DNA of 64,000 nt from Eutypa lata (Eukaryota; Ascomycota; Sordariomycetes; Xylariales; Diatrypaceae), in contig JAKULF010000006.1 in NCBI GenBank assembly GCA_022661535.1, forward strand, positions 1,235,001-1,299,000, in the 5' to 3' direction. Position 1 is the first letter of the stretch; each line of letters starts with the position of its first letter. A program made the translations under genes and the position numbers. Below, piece after piece: positions 1 through 13,000 of this stretch. A model generated the notes under the pieces. It saw only the letters and a list, made by a program, of their open reading frames with translations. It searched no databases and was not told where the DNA came from.

Positions 1-2140
1 AGCTAGTTTCGGGTGAGAGGTCTCCCGGGTAGGTCCTCCGGCTAGACGACTTACCCTGCAGTCGAGGTGCGGGTGAGGCGCCTCCCGGGTAGGTGATCTC
101 AGGGGACTTACCCTGGAATTACGGTGCAGGGTAGGTCTGCGAACTTGGCGCTTCATGCCCCGGCGCTGCAGGCCCGGAAAGCGGCCGGTTTCTACGGCAT
201 GTCTACGCTGCTTTCCACCGCATCACGCCGCTCGTTGTTAATAAAAACCTTGTGAGCCTTACCCGGGAAAATCCCATACAAAAGAATTTATCGGAAAAAA
301 AACGGGCGGACCTGAAGCATGCTACGCGTGCCGGCCACCCAACTAGGGTCGGTGGGTATATGTAGGGGCACGTTAAGCTCCGCTGCCGCCGGTGCGGGTT
401 TTTCTAGTGCTGAAAAGCGCCGAATTTCCCGGCATCCCCGGCGGCGAGCGGAGGTCCGTAGCCCTCTCGCCGGCCTCGGAAGGGGCCCATCTCGATCTAC
501 AGGGTAGGTCCTCCCAGAAGCGGGCAAATCGGCGGGTTGGCGTGGTACCCTTAGGGGGCGGGGGTTTTTGGGGGGTGATAAGTGATAAAGTATGAGATAG
601 GTATGAGAGATAGAGTGGCAGGTGGGAGGCGAGCTACCCTGTACTTACCCTGTACTTACCCGGGAATTCCGTGGCGGAGAGGATCTTCCGGGTAGGTCGG
701 GTGGGTGGGCTTCAGGGTAAGTCGGCTGGGGCGAGCTACCCGGGAGCTACCCTGTAATTACGTAGTAGCGGGTGAAATAGAGTCAAGCCGAAGGGTCTTC
801 TTTTTTTTTTTTTCGAGTGCGTCAAGTGAGGTGAGCTACCCGGTAGCTGCAGGGTAAGTCGGCTCGCTCGTGGGCTGGGTGGGCGTGGTAAAGCGCGTTG
901 TTCTTTGGAATTTTGTTTCTTGTAGTGCCGGTATAGGGTAAGTCGGCTCGGGCATGTGGTATATGGTAAGTTAATTGGAGCGTATAAATGTATTTATTTA
1001 TTATCATTATAAGACAGCTTTTCACGTTATATAACAATTACTGTGCGTATATACAGCCGATTCTACGTGCAAAATACCGTAGGAGAACTTCTTTGCCGAA
1101 GATGTAAAATGTATCGATGTTGAATTTTTAAAGTTACATTGATTTCTTATATATACATGTTGGTGTTCTACGGTAATTATACATTTATACTTTAAAATAA
1201 GGATTACCCTCATGTTCCGTATACCATCGTGACCGCAAAAATCCAAGCTCTCGAGCGGTAGTACTCCCGTCGCCGTCGGCCTCGTCGTCGCCCGTCTAGC
1301 CGGAAAAAGGTCGCGCCGGCCTACCCTGTAGTACCGGGTAGGTCGGCTGGCGTGTTGGGATTTTGCGAGCGGTGGACCGCGGCGGCTGCGGACGAGACAA
1401 GAGAACCTACCCTGCACTACAGGGTAGGCGCTGCGGAGGTGCTCGTATTCCCGGCGGCATACCGGGGTATAAAATGATTAGAATTCGGGCACGCGCGTGA
1501 CCTGTACGTACCGTACACCGTTCGGTAGCCTGAATTCCGGCGGTCATAGCGGTATGCGGTTGGCCCGGGTCCGGCGCGCCGTCGTCGCGGGGTGGATTTT
1601 CGAAGTGAGGTGGGTGCGGGTGGCTAGAGGAGCGCGGCGAGACGACGAATCGAGCAAAGTTCTTTTTGTAGCCGGCACACACTTACCCTGCAACTACCGG
1701 GTAGGTCGCGTGGGCGCTGGCGTGCGAGGAGCCGCAGCGAGGGCGGAAACAGCTTTTCAAGTGGCCCGGAAACGCTTACCCGGTAACTACAGGGTAGGTC
1801 ACGTGCACCCCCCGCGGCGACCACCCGGCCTTCGCACCGCTCCGTAAAATCGGGCGCGCGCCGTGTGCGGGTGCATCCTATACCGTTCGAACCGTCTCGG
1901 CGCGCTCTATCGAATGGTGCCGGTTTCGTCGTGGCACGACCAGTGGCCGCAGAGAAACCGATTTATTCCGAATTCCGCCCTGGGACCCCCCTACGCGTGT
2001 TTTTTACCCTCATTCCAACACCTAAAAAAAATTCACCTAGGGGGTGGTTACAGGGCGTCGACCACCTAGAAATTTTTCTTTAGGGGGTAGTTACCCTGTA
2101 GGGACCCCCTAGGTGACTACCTTTACGCGTGTTTTTTACC
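1..2140. repeat. GC-rich gene-free region with a dispersed interrupted palindrome
   Basis: No credible gene is present; the short open frames here are by-products of the repeat. The stretch carries about ten copies of a 22-26 bp interrupted palindrome. The left half reads TTACCCTG or TACCCGG, then comes a spacer of about 5-8 bases, and the right half reads CAGGGTA or CCGGGTA, usually followed by GGTCGGC or AGTCGGC. The clearest copies are at about 106-137, 835-860, 1320-1345, 1405-1429, 1681-1706 and 1774-1800. Half or degenerate copies are at about 25-36, 633-700, 711-770, 925-945 and 2081-2110. Because it is palindromic, it encodes the same short peptide (LPCxYRVG-like) on both strands. Function is unknown. 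A sharp edge near 2,140 separates it from the AT-rich block. Confidence 0.7.
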
Positions 2141-2165
2141 TTTATTTTAACACTTAAAAAAACGA
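1982..2165. repeat. Imperfect duplication at the edge of the AT block
   Basis: Two copies of a roughly 45-bp segment begin near 1991 and 2123; both contain ACGCGTGTTTTTTACC. In the stretch after this shared block, every difference I can see between the first and the second copy is C in the first and T in the second (for example CCCTCATTCC against CCTTTATTTT). This is the expected result of RIP, or of spontaneous deamination, acting on one copy. The copies flank a 100-bp piece that contains one more copy of the palindromic motif. Confidence 0.6.
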
Positions 2166-2779
2166 TAAGTTTTTTATTAAACTTTAATTAATAAATGCTT
2201 TTTAAAAGATTTTAAATAATTATTGAAAGCTTATATAAACTTTTTAATTTATATATAAATAAATATTAAAATATTAAAATTTTATTATTATTTTTAATAA
2301 AAATTCTTTTATATTAAAGTTATATTACGAAATTACGTTATTAATTACCTTATTAAATAAATCTTTTATTATATAATTAAATATTTTAAAAATATATAAT
2401 TTATAATTATAATAAATTAAATGTATTTTTTTTTCGATTTATATATTTAAGTTTTTTAAATTTAACGTTATAAACTTATAAATTTATTATTTATATTTTT
2501 ATATTTTTATAAATATAAATAAAGCTTAATTATATTATATAATTTAATTATAAAAGAATATTTAATTAATTTTAATAAATAAAAATTATTATTATATATT
2601 ATAAAAAATCGAAATGTAATTATTAAATTCGAAGAATTATTAAGGTTAATACGAATAACGAATATTAATAAGAATATCCTTTGCGAATTAATCGAATTTA
2701 AGTTAATAAAAACTTAATGTTAAGTTAATTTTAAATTAATTAACGTTAATTTTTTAATTAATATAAAAAAATATTTAAC

Positions 2780-3765
2780 ACTTTAATTAAATACATCTTT
2801 TAAGTTTTATAAGTTATTTAACTTTGATTATTTATAATTTATAACTTTTAAACTTATAGCTTTTAAACTTATAACTTTTAAACTTATAACTTTTAAACTT
2901 ATAAACTTATAAACTTATTTTATAATTTTTAAACTTATAATTATAAATAATTATAACAATTATACGGTAATAATAATTAAGTAATTTATAAATTTACTTT
3001 ATAACTTATAACTTTATAGCTTTTAAATTTATAATTAATTTATAATTATATATAAGTAATTATAACAATTATAAGTAATTATAATAATTATAAGTTTAGA
3101 AATTATAAATAATAATAATTAATTAAGTAATTTATAAACTTATTTTATAACGTATAAATTTATAATTAATTTATAATTATATATAAATAATTATAATAAT
3201 TATATAAAAGTAACTTATAAACTTATAAATTTATAACTTATAAATTTATTAATTATTTATTAATTACTTTTCGAATTTATAAACTTATATATTATAGCTT
3301 TAAAGCTTTAATTACTTAAAGATTTTTAAAATAATATAATTAAATAATATAACTTTAATTAATTAATTCGATTATAAATTAATTAAACTTACGTATAAAC
3401 GTAAAATTAAATATATATATAAAGTTAAATAAAAGATTTATATATAATAATTAATGTAAAAAGCTTATAATATAATAATTAAATTTATAAAATCCGTAAT
3501 ACGTAATAATAAATTTATAAAGCTTAAGGTTCGAATTTTAAAAAAAAAGCAAAAAGATTTAAATCTCGTAATTTAAATTCTTTAAATCTTTTAAACATTT
3601 AAATTACCGTAATATATAATTTATTATAAAGTTTATAAGTAAAAATAAATATTATAATAATTTAAATAACTTTATTATTATTAATTACCTTTAACTTTAA
3701 ATAAATTCTTCGATTAAATTCTTTAAATTTAACGTAATAAGTTATAACTTACGAAGTAAAACTTT
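2780..3765 (+). repeat. Left arm of a long inverted repeat (pairs with about 15,510-15,905)
   Basis: The reverse complement of 15,510-15,905 lines up with two blocks here. Positions about 3,450-3,765 match about 15,510-15,830, and positions about 2,780-2,865 match about 15,826-15,905. Shared anchors include CGTAATACGTAATAATAAAT-type text near 3,490-3,510 and AACGTAATAAGTTATAA near 3,731-3,747. The left arm has an extra 575 bp or so of AT-rich tandem text (about 2,866-3,440) between the two matching blocks. The arms differ mainly by transitions, as expected for repeats mutated by RIP. Confidence 0.6.
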
Positions 3766-3849
3766 ATCGATCGTTACGATATAAAAAAGTACGGCTTTTC
3801 GTAAGCTTTAAAGACTTTTTTTTAACCTTCGAAATCGGTAAAATTTTAA

Positions 3850-3937
3850 TTATATTCGTTATTATATTTAATTATATAAATGTTTAAGTTATTAATAATT
3901 ACGTAATAATTCTTTTATATATAAATTTTAAAACTTT
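3850..3937 (+). repeat. Dispersed direct repeat A, copy 1
   Basis: Nearly the same text recurs at about 5,216-5,305 in the same orientation, including the shared piece ATTCGTTATTATATTTAATT followed by a run containing TTAAGTTATTAATAATTACG. The few differences are mostly transitions. Confidence 0.6.
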
Positions 3938-3942
3938 AAGTA

Positions 3943-3997
3943 TTTAAAGCATTTATTTTTATCGTTTAAAATATTATATATACTTTATTTATTAATA
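3943..3997 (+). repeat. Dispersed direct repeat C, copy 1
   Basis: A roughly 55-bp block beginning TTAAAGCATTTATTTTTAT recurs at about 15,076-15,131 in the same orientation with scattered transitions. Confidence 0.5.
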
Positions 3998-4306
3998 CGT
4001 ATTTATGCTTTAAAAAATAAAGTTATCGTAAAATTTATTTCGACGATTTTTTTATTTTTTTAAAGTTATTTAACGTATTCTTTTTATATTTATATTTATA
4101 TTTATATATATTAACGACGTCTTTATATTAACGACGACGTTTTTTTTATTTATTAACGAAGTTTTTTATTTTATTAATAACGCTTTTATTTATTTCGAAA
4201 TTTATTTTTTTATTTATTTTTTTATTTAATTATTTGTTTTTATTTTTAAAAATATAATACTTCGATAATATATCGTAATAATTTAAATTCGATGCGTAAA
4301 ATAAAT

Positions 4307-4308
<2 letters not shown>

Positions 4309-4350
<42 letters not shown>
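4309..4350. repeat. TAA trinucleotide microsatellite
   Basis: An uninterrupted run of about thirteen TAA units lies inside the AT-rich block. Confidence 0.85.
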
Positions 4351-4351
<1 letters not shown>

Positions 4352-5215
4352 TTATTAATAATTATTACTTTATTAATTTTATTATAATAATAATTTATTT
4401 ATTAATAATTATTACTTTCGTTATTTTTTATAACGATAATAATTATTTTCGTTAATAATTATTACTTTTATTAATTTAATAATTTTAATAAAGTTTACTT
4501 TATTTAATTATTATTAATTACTTTATTTTTTTCGATTTCGTTTTTTATTATTATTACTTTTTGCATTTCTTTTTAATATTTACTTTTATTTATTTATCGC
4601 AAGCTTTTAATTTTAATTTATCGTTATTTATATTTTATAAATACTTTTAATTAAATAATATAATGCTTTTATATTTATATATAATCTTTTTAAAATAATA
4701 ATAATAATATATTTTAATAATTTTTATTATTTATAATATAACGCTTAATAACGTTATTAAACGAATACTTTTTTTATATTTAAATCTTTTTAAAGTAATA
4801 ATAATTTAACTTTAACGTTTTATATTATACGTAATATAATATTCGCTCGTTAAATATAACGCGTTTTTTACGCTTAAATAATTTTAAATAACTTTAAACT
4901 TTTAAATAAAATACTTTAATATTAATAATAAAGTAATTTAATAATAAAAGAAATAATAATAATATAAATAAATGAAATTTTTAATAATTACGTTAATTTA
5001 TATTAACTTTAATTTATTATTAAATAACTTTTATTATAATTTTTTTATTTCTTTTATAATGTAATACGCGACGTAATATAACGCTTTTAAGTTCTTTAAA
5101 GTTTAAAACATTTTTAAATTATTATTAAATTTTTTAATAACTTTTTAAAATTATTATTATATAAAAAATTAAAGTGTAATTATAATATATTATTATTTAA
5201 TTTACGATAATTATA

Positions 5216-5305
5216 TTTATATTCGTTATTATATTTAATTATATAAATATTTAAGTTATTAATAATTACGTAATAACTTTTTTATATATAAATTTTAAAT
5301 TTTTA
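5216..5305 (+). repeat. Dispersed direct repeat A, copy 2
   Basis: Second copy of the repeat at about 3,850-3,937, in direct orientation about 1.37 kb away. Confidence 0.6.
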
Positions 5306-7320
5306 AATGTTTAAAATATTTTTCAAATATTTTATTATAATATTAAATAACTTTATAAAATTTCTTTTATTATTATAATAAAAAAAATATAACTTTACGC
5401 TTATAAATAAGCTTTAAAAACTTTTCTTTTAACTTTTAAACGAAAAGTTTTTACTTTATAAATTAATAATATATATCGATTCGAAAGTTATATTTTATAT
5501 ATATAAATAATAATATTTATAATAAAATACGAATTTAATTTTTAACTTTAAATTAATTATAATAAGTTAATTTAAATTTAAAACCGAAAATTAAATTCGT
5601 ATAAAAATGTTTAAAAGTAAAAAAATAATTATCTTTTTTATTTTATACGAAATTTAAACTTTAACTTTTATTAAAATAAATTAAATTATAATTTCGCATT
5701 AAATTATATTATTATTATATATTAATTTATTTATAATATGTTTTTTTAAATATAATTTATACTTTAATTAATTATTAAAATTATTATATAACCAATTCGC
5801 TTATTATATAAAAAAAGAAATTTCTTTTAATAATAATAATAACATTACATTTTATTTTCGTTAAAATTAACGTTTCGTTAAATAATTTTAAACGTATTAT
5901 CTTTGATTTTTTAATTAATTATTATTAAATTTTCGTATTATTAAAATATTTATTAAAAAGAAAAAAGCGGCTTGTAATAAACATTTAAATATTCGTTCGA
6001 TAATTATTTTAATAAAACGTATCTTAATTTATCGTTATTATTATTCGAAAAACTCGAATGCGTTTTAACTTAAATTTAACTTTTTTTTAACGTAAAATAT
6101 ATTTTCGAAAACGTTAATAAATTTATTTATAAAGATTATAATAAAAGTTATTATATTTATAAATTTATAAATTATTTTATTTTCGATTTAAAAGTTATTT
6201 ATTAACGATAATTTTAATAAATAAATTTCGATTAAAATAACTTTTAAAATTATTTACTTTTAAAAGTTAATCGCTTAGTTTTCGATTTATTTTAAAGTTA
6301 TTTTAAATGTTAACGATAATTAATAACTTAATATAAATAACGAATTTATATAAAATAATATTTTCGATTATTATATCGAATTCGCGGTTATTTAATAACG
6401 CTTATTTTTTACGTTTTATTAAACGATTTTAACTTATCGCTTTAAGTTTAATTTAATCGAAAAGATTAACGTAATCGTTATAAATAATTTATAAATTAAC
6501 GATGTTTTATAAAGTTATTATTAACGATTAATCGAAATAAGTTATTCGTATTAAATATTAACGCGTAATAAATAAAAAACGAAATTATTTTAATTTTCGT
6601 ATTTTTACTTTTTTAATAATCGTCGTAAGTTTTTTTAAATTATCTTTTAATTATTAAGAAATTTAATACGTTTTAATTCGTCGTTAAAAAGCTTACTTTT
6701 AAACGATAAATAATTATTTGCTTTTTAAAAAAAAAATAAAACTTATACGGCTTAAATTATCGAAATCGTTGTTTTTAAATAAAAAATAACTTTCGCTTAA
6801 AAAGTTATAATAAACGACGACGAAAATAATAATGCTTTTAATAACTTTAATAATAATAATAATAAAAACGACGATAATAATAATAATAAATTCGATTTAA
6901 TTATAAAATAATTTAATAAAAAATTAATTTTAATTATTAAAGATATTTTAAATATAACTTAAGCTTTTATTAAAAATTCGTTAAGTTTTTCGATTTTATA
7001 ATATAATCGATTAATAAAGCGTAAATGTTTTTTAATTTTAAATAATTAAGTTCGACTTTTAATATTATATTTAAAGCTTAATTCTTTATTATTATAATTA
7101 AGTTTTTCTATTTATACTTTAAATATATATTAAAAGCGGTTTTTCGTTTTTAAATAAAAGGTTTTATATTTATTTATTTTATTATATTATTATTATATAT
7201 ATTTTATTAATATATAAAAAATATAATTTTTAAAGCGCGTTTAATATATAAAAACGCGTTTATAAAATAATAAACCTTTATTAAATTTAAACCTTTTATT
7301 TAATTATAAAATATTAAAGT

Positions 7321-7430
7321 TTATAAATTATATATACTTTATTATTAATTAAATAATTCGTTTAAAACTTAAGCTTTATAAATTATATATACTTTATTAT
7401 TAATTAAATAATTCGTTTAAAACTTAAGCT
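7321..7430. repeat. Perfect 55-bp tandem duplication
   Basis: Positions 7,321-7,375 and 7,376-7,430 are identical over all 55 bases and head to tail; the unit ends AAAACTTAAGCT. Perfect identity amid heavily mutated sequence means the duplication arose after the mutation process stopped acting here, or is too short to be recognised by it. Confidence 0.9.
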
Positions 7431-10400
7431 TTATATTTAAAATGTAAAAACTTAAGTAATTTATTAAATTCGTTATTAATTAATTATAAATAACTTTTCG
7501 TAATAAACTTTTAATTACTTTTATTATTTTTTTATTTAATAATTATTTAAACGAAAAAGTTATTATTTATATAAATTAAATCCGGCGTATTTCGAGCTTA
7601 TAAAGTGCTTTTTTTAATGTATTTAATTACTTTTTTTTATAATTTATAATCTTTAATTATATAAGCCGATTTAAAACCTTTCGATAAATTCGATTACGAT
7701 TAAATAAAGTATTAAATATTAAGCTTTTTTAATATAAATATACGAAAAATAATAATATAAAAAAGTTTAAAATTAAACTTAAATATTAAAATATTATATA
7801 TTATTTTCTTTAACGTAATACTTTATAATTTATATATAATAATAATATATAATATAATTAAAGAAAATTACTTTTAATAATACTTAATAAAACTTAATTT
7901 AATCGTTTTTTTATTATCGTTAAATAATTATTAAAAGGATTAATTTATTAAAAAAACGATATATATTACGATTAATAATCTTTTTTACATTTAATTTATT
8001 TTCGAGAAAATAAAAACCTTTATTTATTATCGAAAAAAATTAAAAAAAAGTCTTTTATTAAAATAACACTTAAGTTATTAAATACTTTATTTTAACGTTA
8101 CGAAAAGATTTTATAAAGTCGTATATTAATTTAAATAAAAGTTTTTAACTTTAATATATTCTTTTCGTTTATAATTAAGTAATAAACATTATTAAATTAA
8201 TGTTAAAAAGCATTTAACGTAATTAATGTTTTTAATAATAATTTATATTAATTATTAATAAATAAACGTAAAGAAAATGTAAAATTTACCCGTTAATTTA
8301 ATTATTAATAATATTAATAAAAGCTGTTTAAATAATAAAAGATTTTATTTTTAATATAACTTATTATAAATGTAAAGATAATATCTTTATAAAATAAGAT
8401 TTTCTTATATAATTATTTTTATTTATTTAAATACGTAAAAATAATAATAATAAATTAAAAGTAAATCGTAATTATAAATAATAACTTAATATTATATTAT
8501 ATAAAATACATTATTTTAAAATTAAAGTATTAATTACTTTTTAAAGTAAATCTTTTATATTATAATTATATATAATTTATCTTTAAAGTTAAGTTTAATA
8601 ATCTTTAATAATAAAGTTTTTATAAATATAACGTATAATGTAAAAACTTTAATTAAAATTAAAATTAATATCTTTACGATTTAAAAGATTTATAAGCTTT
8701 TTTTTCGGTTATATATTAAGCATTATTTAAGTTATTTTTTATTACTTTTTTAAAATAATATTTTTTTTAATATAAACTTTAAATTTATCTTTTATAAATA
8801 TTAAATTAAATTAATTTAATTCGTTATAATGATTATTAAAATAGTTATAATTTAATAAATAATTATTATATATTTCTTAATATATTAAAAATTAAGATTT
8901 CTTTTTCGTATTAAAAAGCTCGTTATAATTTCGATAAAGATAATTTAATAATAACTTTACTTTATAAAAATTAAAATATTATTAATAATTATATATAAAC
9001 TTAAATTAAAAGTAATAATGTAAAACCTTAAATGTAACCGATAATTTTCATTTTTTTTACTTACTCAAATTATAAGTTAAAAAGTTTTAATCTTTTAAAA
9101 ATTTAAAGTAAAAAACATTATTTATAATTTAAAAACAATTTAAATATTTATTATATACCGTTAAAGATTTCTTTATTTTATTAACATTTTTTATTATATT
9201 TATTATACGTATATATTTATTAAAAGAATAATAATTAATACTTTACATTATTTAATTATTTTTTTATAAAAAGGTTTATATTGTAATAAAAAACAAAACG
9301 ATGTAAGATAAATCAGCTTATAGCTTCGTTACATAAGCGATAAATGTAAAATATAATGAATTATAATAAAAGATTCGATGTATTATTATAAGTAATAATA
9401 ATATATTATGCTCGAAGAGCATAACATTTATATATAAAACGAAGTTGTTAAAGCTTCGTATAATAATTAAAGTACGAAAAAATAAAGATTTAAAGGATTT
9501 ATTTAAGCAGCTTAACATTAAGCCTTATTGCAATATAATATATAATAAACTTTTTAAGTTAAATAGTTTTTTTTATTTATTAATTTATTTATAATTTTAA
9601 ATATAAAAAATAACATTAAGTTTATATTTAAAATTAAAGATAAAATAAACTTTATAATTTACGTATAAATAAATATAATAATTTTAACTTTATTATAATA
9701 ATTAATAACGTAATTAATAATAATATTAATATTAATATAAAGTAAAATCTTAATATTAATAAGCTAGTATAAGTTAATTAAAAGGTTATATTAATTTAAA
9801 TAAATATTATTACGTTATAAATTAAGAAATTATTAATTTTTATCGATTTTCGTAATTAATATAAAAGCGTTTCGCATTTTTTTCGAATAATAAAAGCGAT
9901 ATATAAACTTAAAAATAAGTTTACTTTTTTTTTAATTACTTTTATTACTTTTTGATTAATTTAAAAGAAATATAAACTTAAATAATAATAACGTTAATAA
10001 CGTTTATTTTCATTAAGTTTAAACTTAAAAAGTTATTAATATTATCGCTTTAACTTATAATTTTTAATTTCGAATTTATAACGATAACGTAATATTCTTA
10101 TATTTTAACGAATTTAACTTAAAACTTTTTATTAAATATATTAAAAAACAAATTATTATTAAATTAATATAACTTATAAAAATAATTATTATTACGGCTT
10201 TATTATTTAAATCGAAATTAAAAATCTTTTAAGTTAAATTTTCGTATTAAAATAATATTACGAAAAAACTTATTTTTTAAATAAAAATATTATATTATAA
10301 TATAAAGGTTTTTTCGTAATAATCGACGAAGAAGTAATATATATAGCTTTTTATTTAAGGTTTTTTAATAATTAAAATCTAATATATATTAATATAAGCT

Positions 10401-12856
10401 TTATTAATAAAAGTTTATTAAGTTTAAAGTTATAAATATTAAAAAAGTATTTAAATAATAAATAAACGCTTTATATTCGTGTTTTTTTTTAATATTAAAA
10501 CGAACGTGTTTTTTTAAAGTTATTAATATAACGTAAAATTTAATTAAATAAAGCTTAAACTTTAAAGATATTTAAAATTTTTAAAGCTTTTCGTAAGTTT
10601 TTTTTATTAATAAATTATTCGCGATAATATTTATTAATATAAAACTTATTATAATTACGAGTTTAATGTTATATTAACGTATTTAAAGTAATATAACGAA
10701 AGTTATAATGTTTTATAAAGCGTTTATTTCTTTACTTTATAATATATTTAATATATATTTAATAAAATATATTACGTTAATAAAGTTTTATAAAGTTAAT
10801 AAGTTTTTTAAAAAATAATAACGAATAAAAAAAAATAAAACTTAAAAATAATTAAATTTATTAATAAAAATACGGCGTATAAAAAGTATAAATAAATAAT
10901 AAATTTTTTTTAAGTTTTAATATAAAAGAATTTAAAAAAAACGAATTTAAAGTTAAAATAAATATAAAGTTAATTTAATTCGAATTAATTTATTAATATA
11001 TTTAAAACGACAGTTTTATTATATATATTAATATTTTTATTATTAACTTTATTTATTAATTTAACATTTATAAATATATTATTAATATTTATAACTTTTT
11101 AAATATAAAGTTAATTAAAAATAAAATTATTTTTTGAAAAAAAAAAAATTATAACGATTTAAAATAAAGTTACGATATTTAAAATAATAATAAAATAAAT
11201 AATTAAGTTATTATTTAATTATTCGTTTACGAATACGAAATTAACGCCGAAATTATTATTATATCTTTAATATTATTTTACTTTTAATAAAATAAAAAAT
11301 AATAATATTAAAGTTTTCGAATAAAAAAAATAATTTATTATAAACTTTATTAATATTACGAAAAAAGTAAATAATATAATTACGATATTTATATTATTAA
11401 TTATAAACTTAAAAAAAGTTAATAATATTTATATAAACCTTTATAATAAATAAATTTTTAAATAATTTTAATAATATTAAAAAAATTAAAATATTTTCGA
11501 AATTTAAATAATTTTTTATTAAATATAAGTTTAATAAGTTATTTCTTTTTTATTATAATTTTTTTTTAAAATATTATTTCGTATTAAATAAAGATTAAAT
11601 TATTTTTCTTAATAATAAAAGTAATAAATTATTTTTTTTATTATAAAAACTTTATTAAATTATTTTTTAATATTAATATTTTTTTATATTATTAAAATTT
11701 TTTAATTATTTTTATTATATATAAATAATATTTTATTAAAATTACGAAAAGATATATTAAATTTCGAATATACTTTAAAGCAATCGATTAAATTACGTAA
11801 AGAAAAACGATTAATTAAATTACGTATAAAACGAAAACGATTAATTAAAATTTAAAGCTTAAATAAGCGTTCGAAATTACGATTATAAATAAAGCCGAAT
11901 AAGCGAAATAATATACTTTTATTACGTAAGTTATATAACTTCGATTTGCCGCAATTTCGATTACGAATTAAATACTTTTTAAATAAAAAACTTAATTCGT
12001 TAAAATATAATAAAAGCAATTTAACTTAAAGGTTTTAACGTTATTATTATTATAAAGTTAATTTTTAAAAATTAAATATTTAAAAGGGTTTTTTATTATA
12101 ACATCGTTAAATTCGATAATAACGTTAAATATTAACTTGTAATTTTCGAATAACGATTATCGTAAATATATTAAATTCGTTTCGTTTATTTAAATAATAT
12201 TTATTATTAAGGAATTAATATATAAAGTTTTAACGGCGAATAAAAAAAATAAAAATAAAAGAATTAACTTTAATAATAATTCGTTTATTTTCGATAATAA
12301 TTATAAATATTTAAATTATAACTTAAAATAATTAATATTAAAAAATATTAATAAATATTTATTATAAAAAGTAAAAACTTTATATTAATTTATTAATTTC
12401 GATAATATAAAATGTATTTATTTATAATACAACGATTAATACGAAAATTAATAAATTAATTTATATTTTTTATTTATAATATTAAATATAAGTTTTTTAC
12501 TTTATATTAAAATTTATAATAAATATATTTAAATATAAAAATATAAAAATATAAATATAAAAAAAATTAATAACGAAATATTAATAAATAAAAGAATAAA
12601 GCTTAATAAAATAAAGTTAATGTTTAAAGAAAATAATAATAAAGGTAATTATATAACGTATATTTAATTAAATTATTAACGTTATTTAAGCAATTATTAA
12701 TATGTTATTAAAGTCGTTAAAATTCCTTATCGGCTTTAAATTAATTAATAATCGAAAAATATTCTTTATTAATTATTTAAATTATATTAACTTTATTTTT
12801 ACTTCGAATTTTACGATTAATTTTCGAAGAATTTAAAATAAAAATATCCTTTAAAT

Positions 12857-13000
12857 ATAATAATAAATAAATATATTATTATTATACGAAAAAAAAAAAG
12901 AAAAAAAGTTTAAGTTATAAATGCCGTTTTAACGATTTATATACGATATTATAAAGCCGTAATTATAATTTTAAATTAATCTTTAATATCGTAATAATAA
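12857..13000 (+). repeat. Dispersed direct repeat B, copy 1
   Basis: About 140 bp, with shared anchors AAGTTTAAGTTATAAATGCC and TATAAAGCCGTAATTATAA, recur at about 14,945-15,072. Differences are mostly C/T and G/A transitions (for example ACGATATT against ACGACGTT), as expected for a RIP-mutated repeat pair. Confidence 0.65.

Noticed and set aside
288..2083. Several open frames of 60-130 codons on both strands
   Set aside because: They arise from the GC-rich palindromic repeat, overlap each other on both strands and contain no protein motif beyond the repeat-encoded peptide.
3000..3300. Regularly spaced AT-rich repeats suggesting a CRISPR-like array
   Set aside because: Units are degenerate low-complexity TTATAAACTTATAA text without unique spacers, in a fungal genome.
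9318..9518. 66-codon open frame in the AT block
   Set aside because: Composition is Ile/Leu/Phe/Asn-rich as expected from AT-rich DNA, with no motif; isolated in a block otherwise full of stops.
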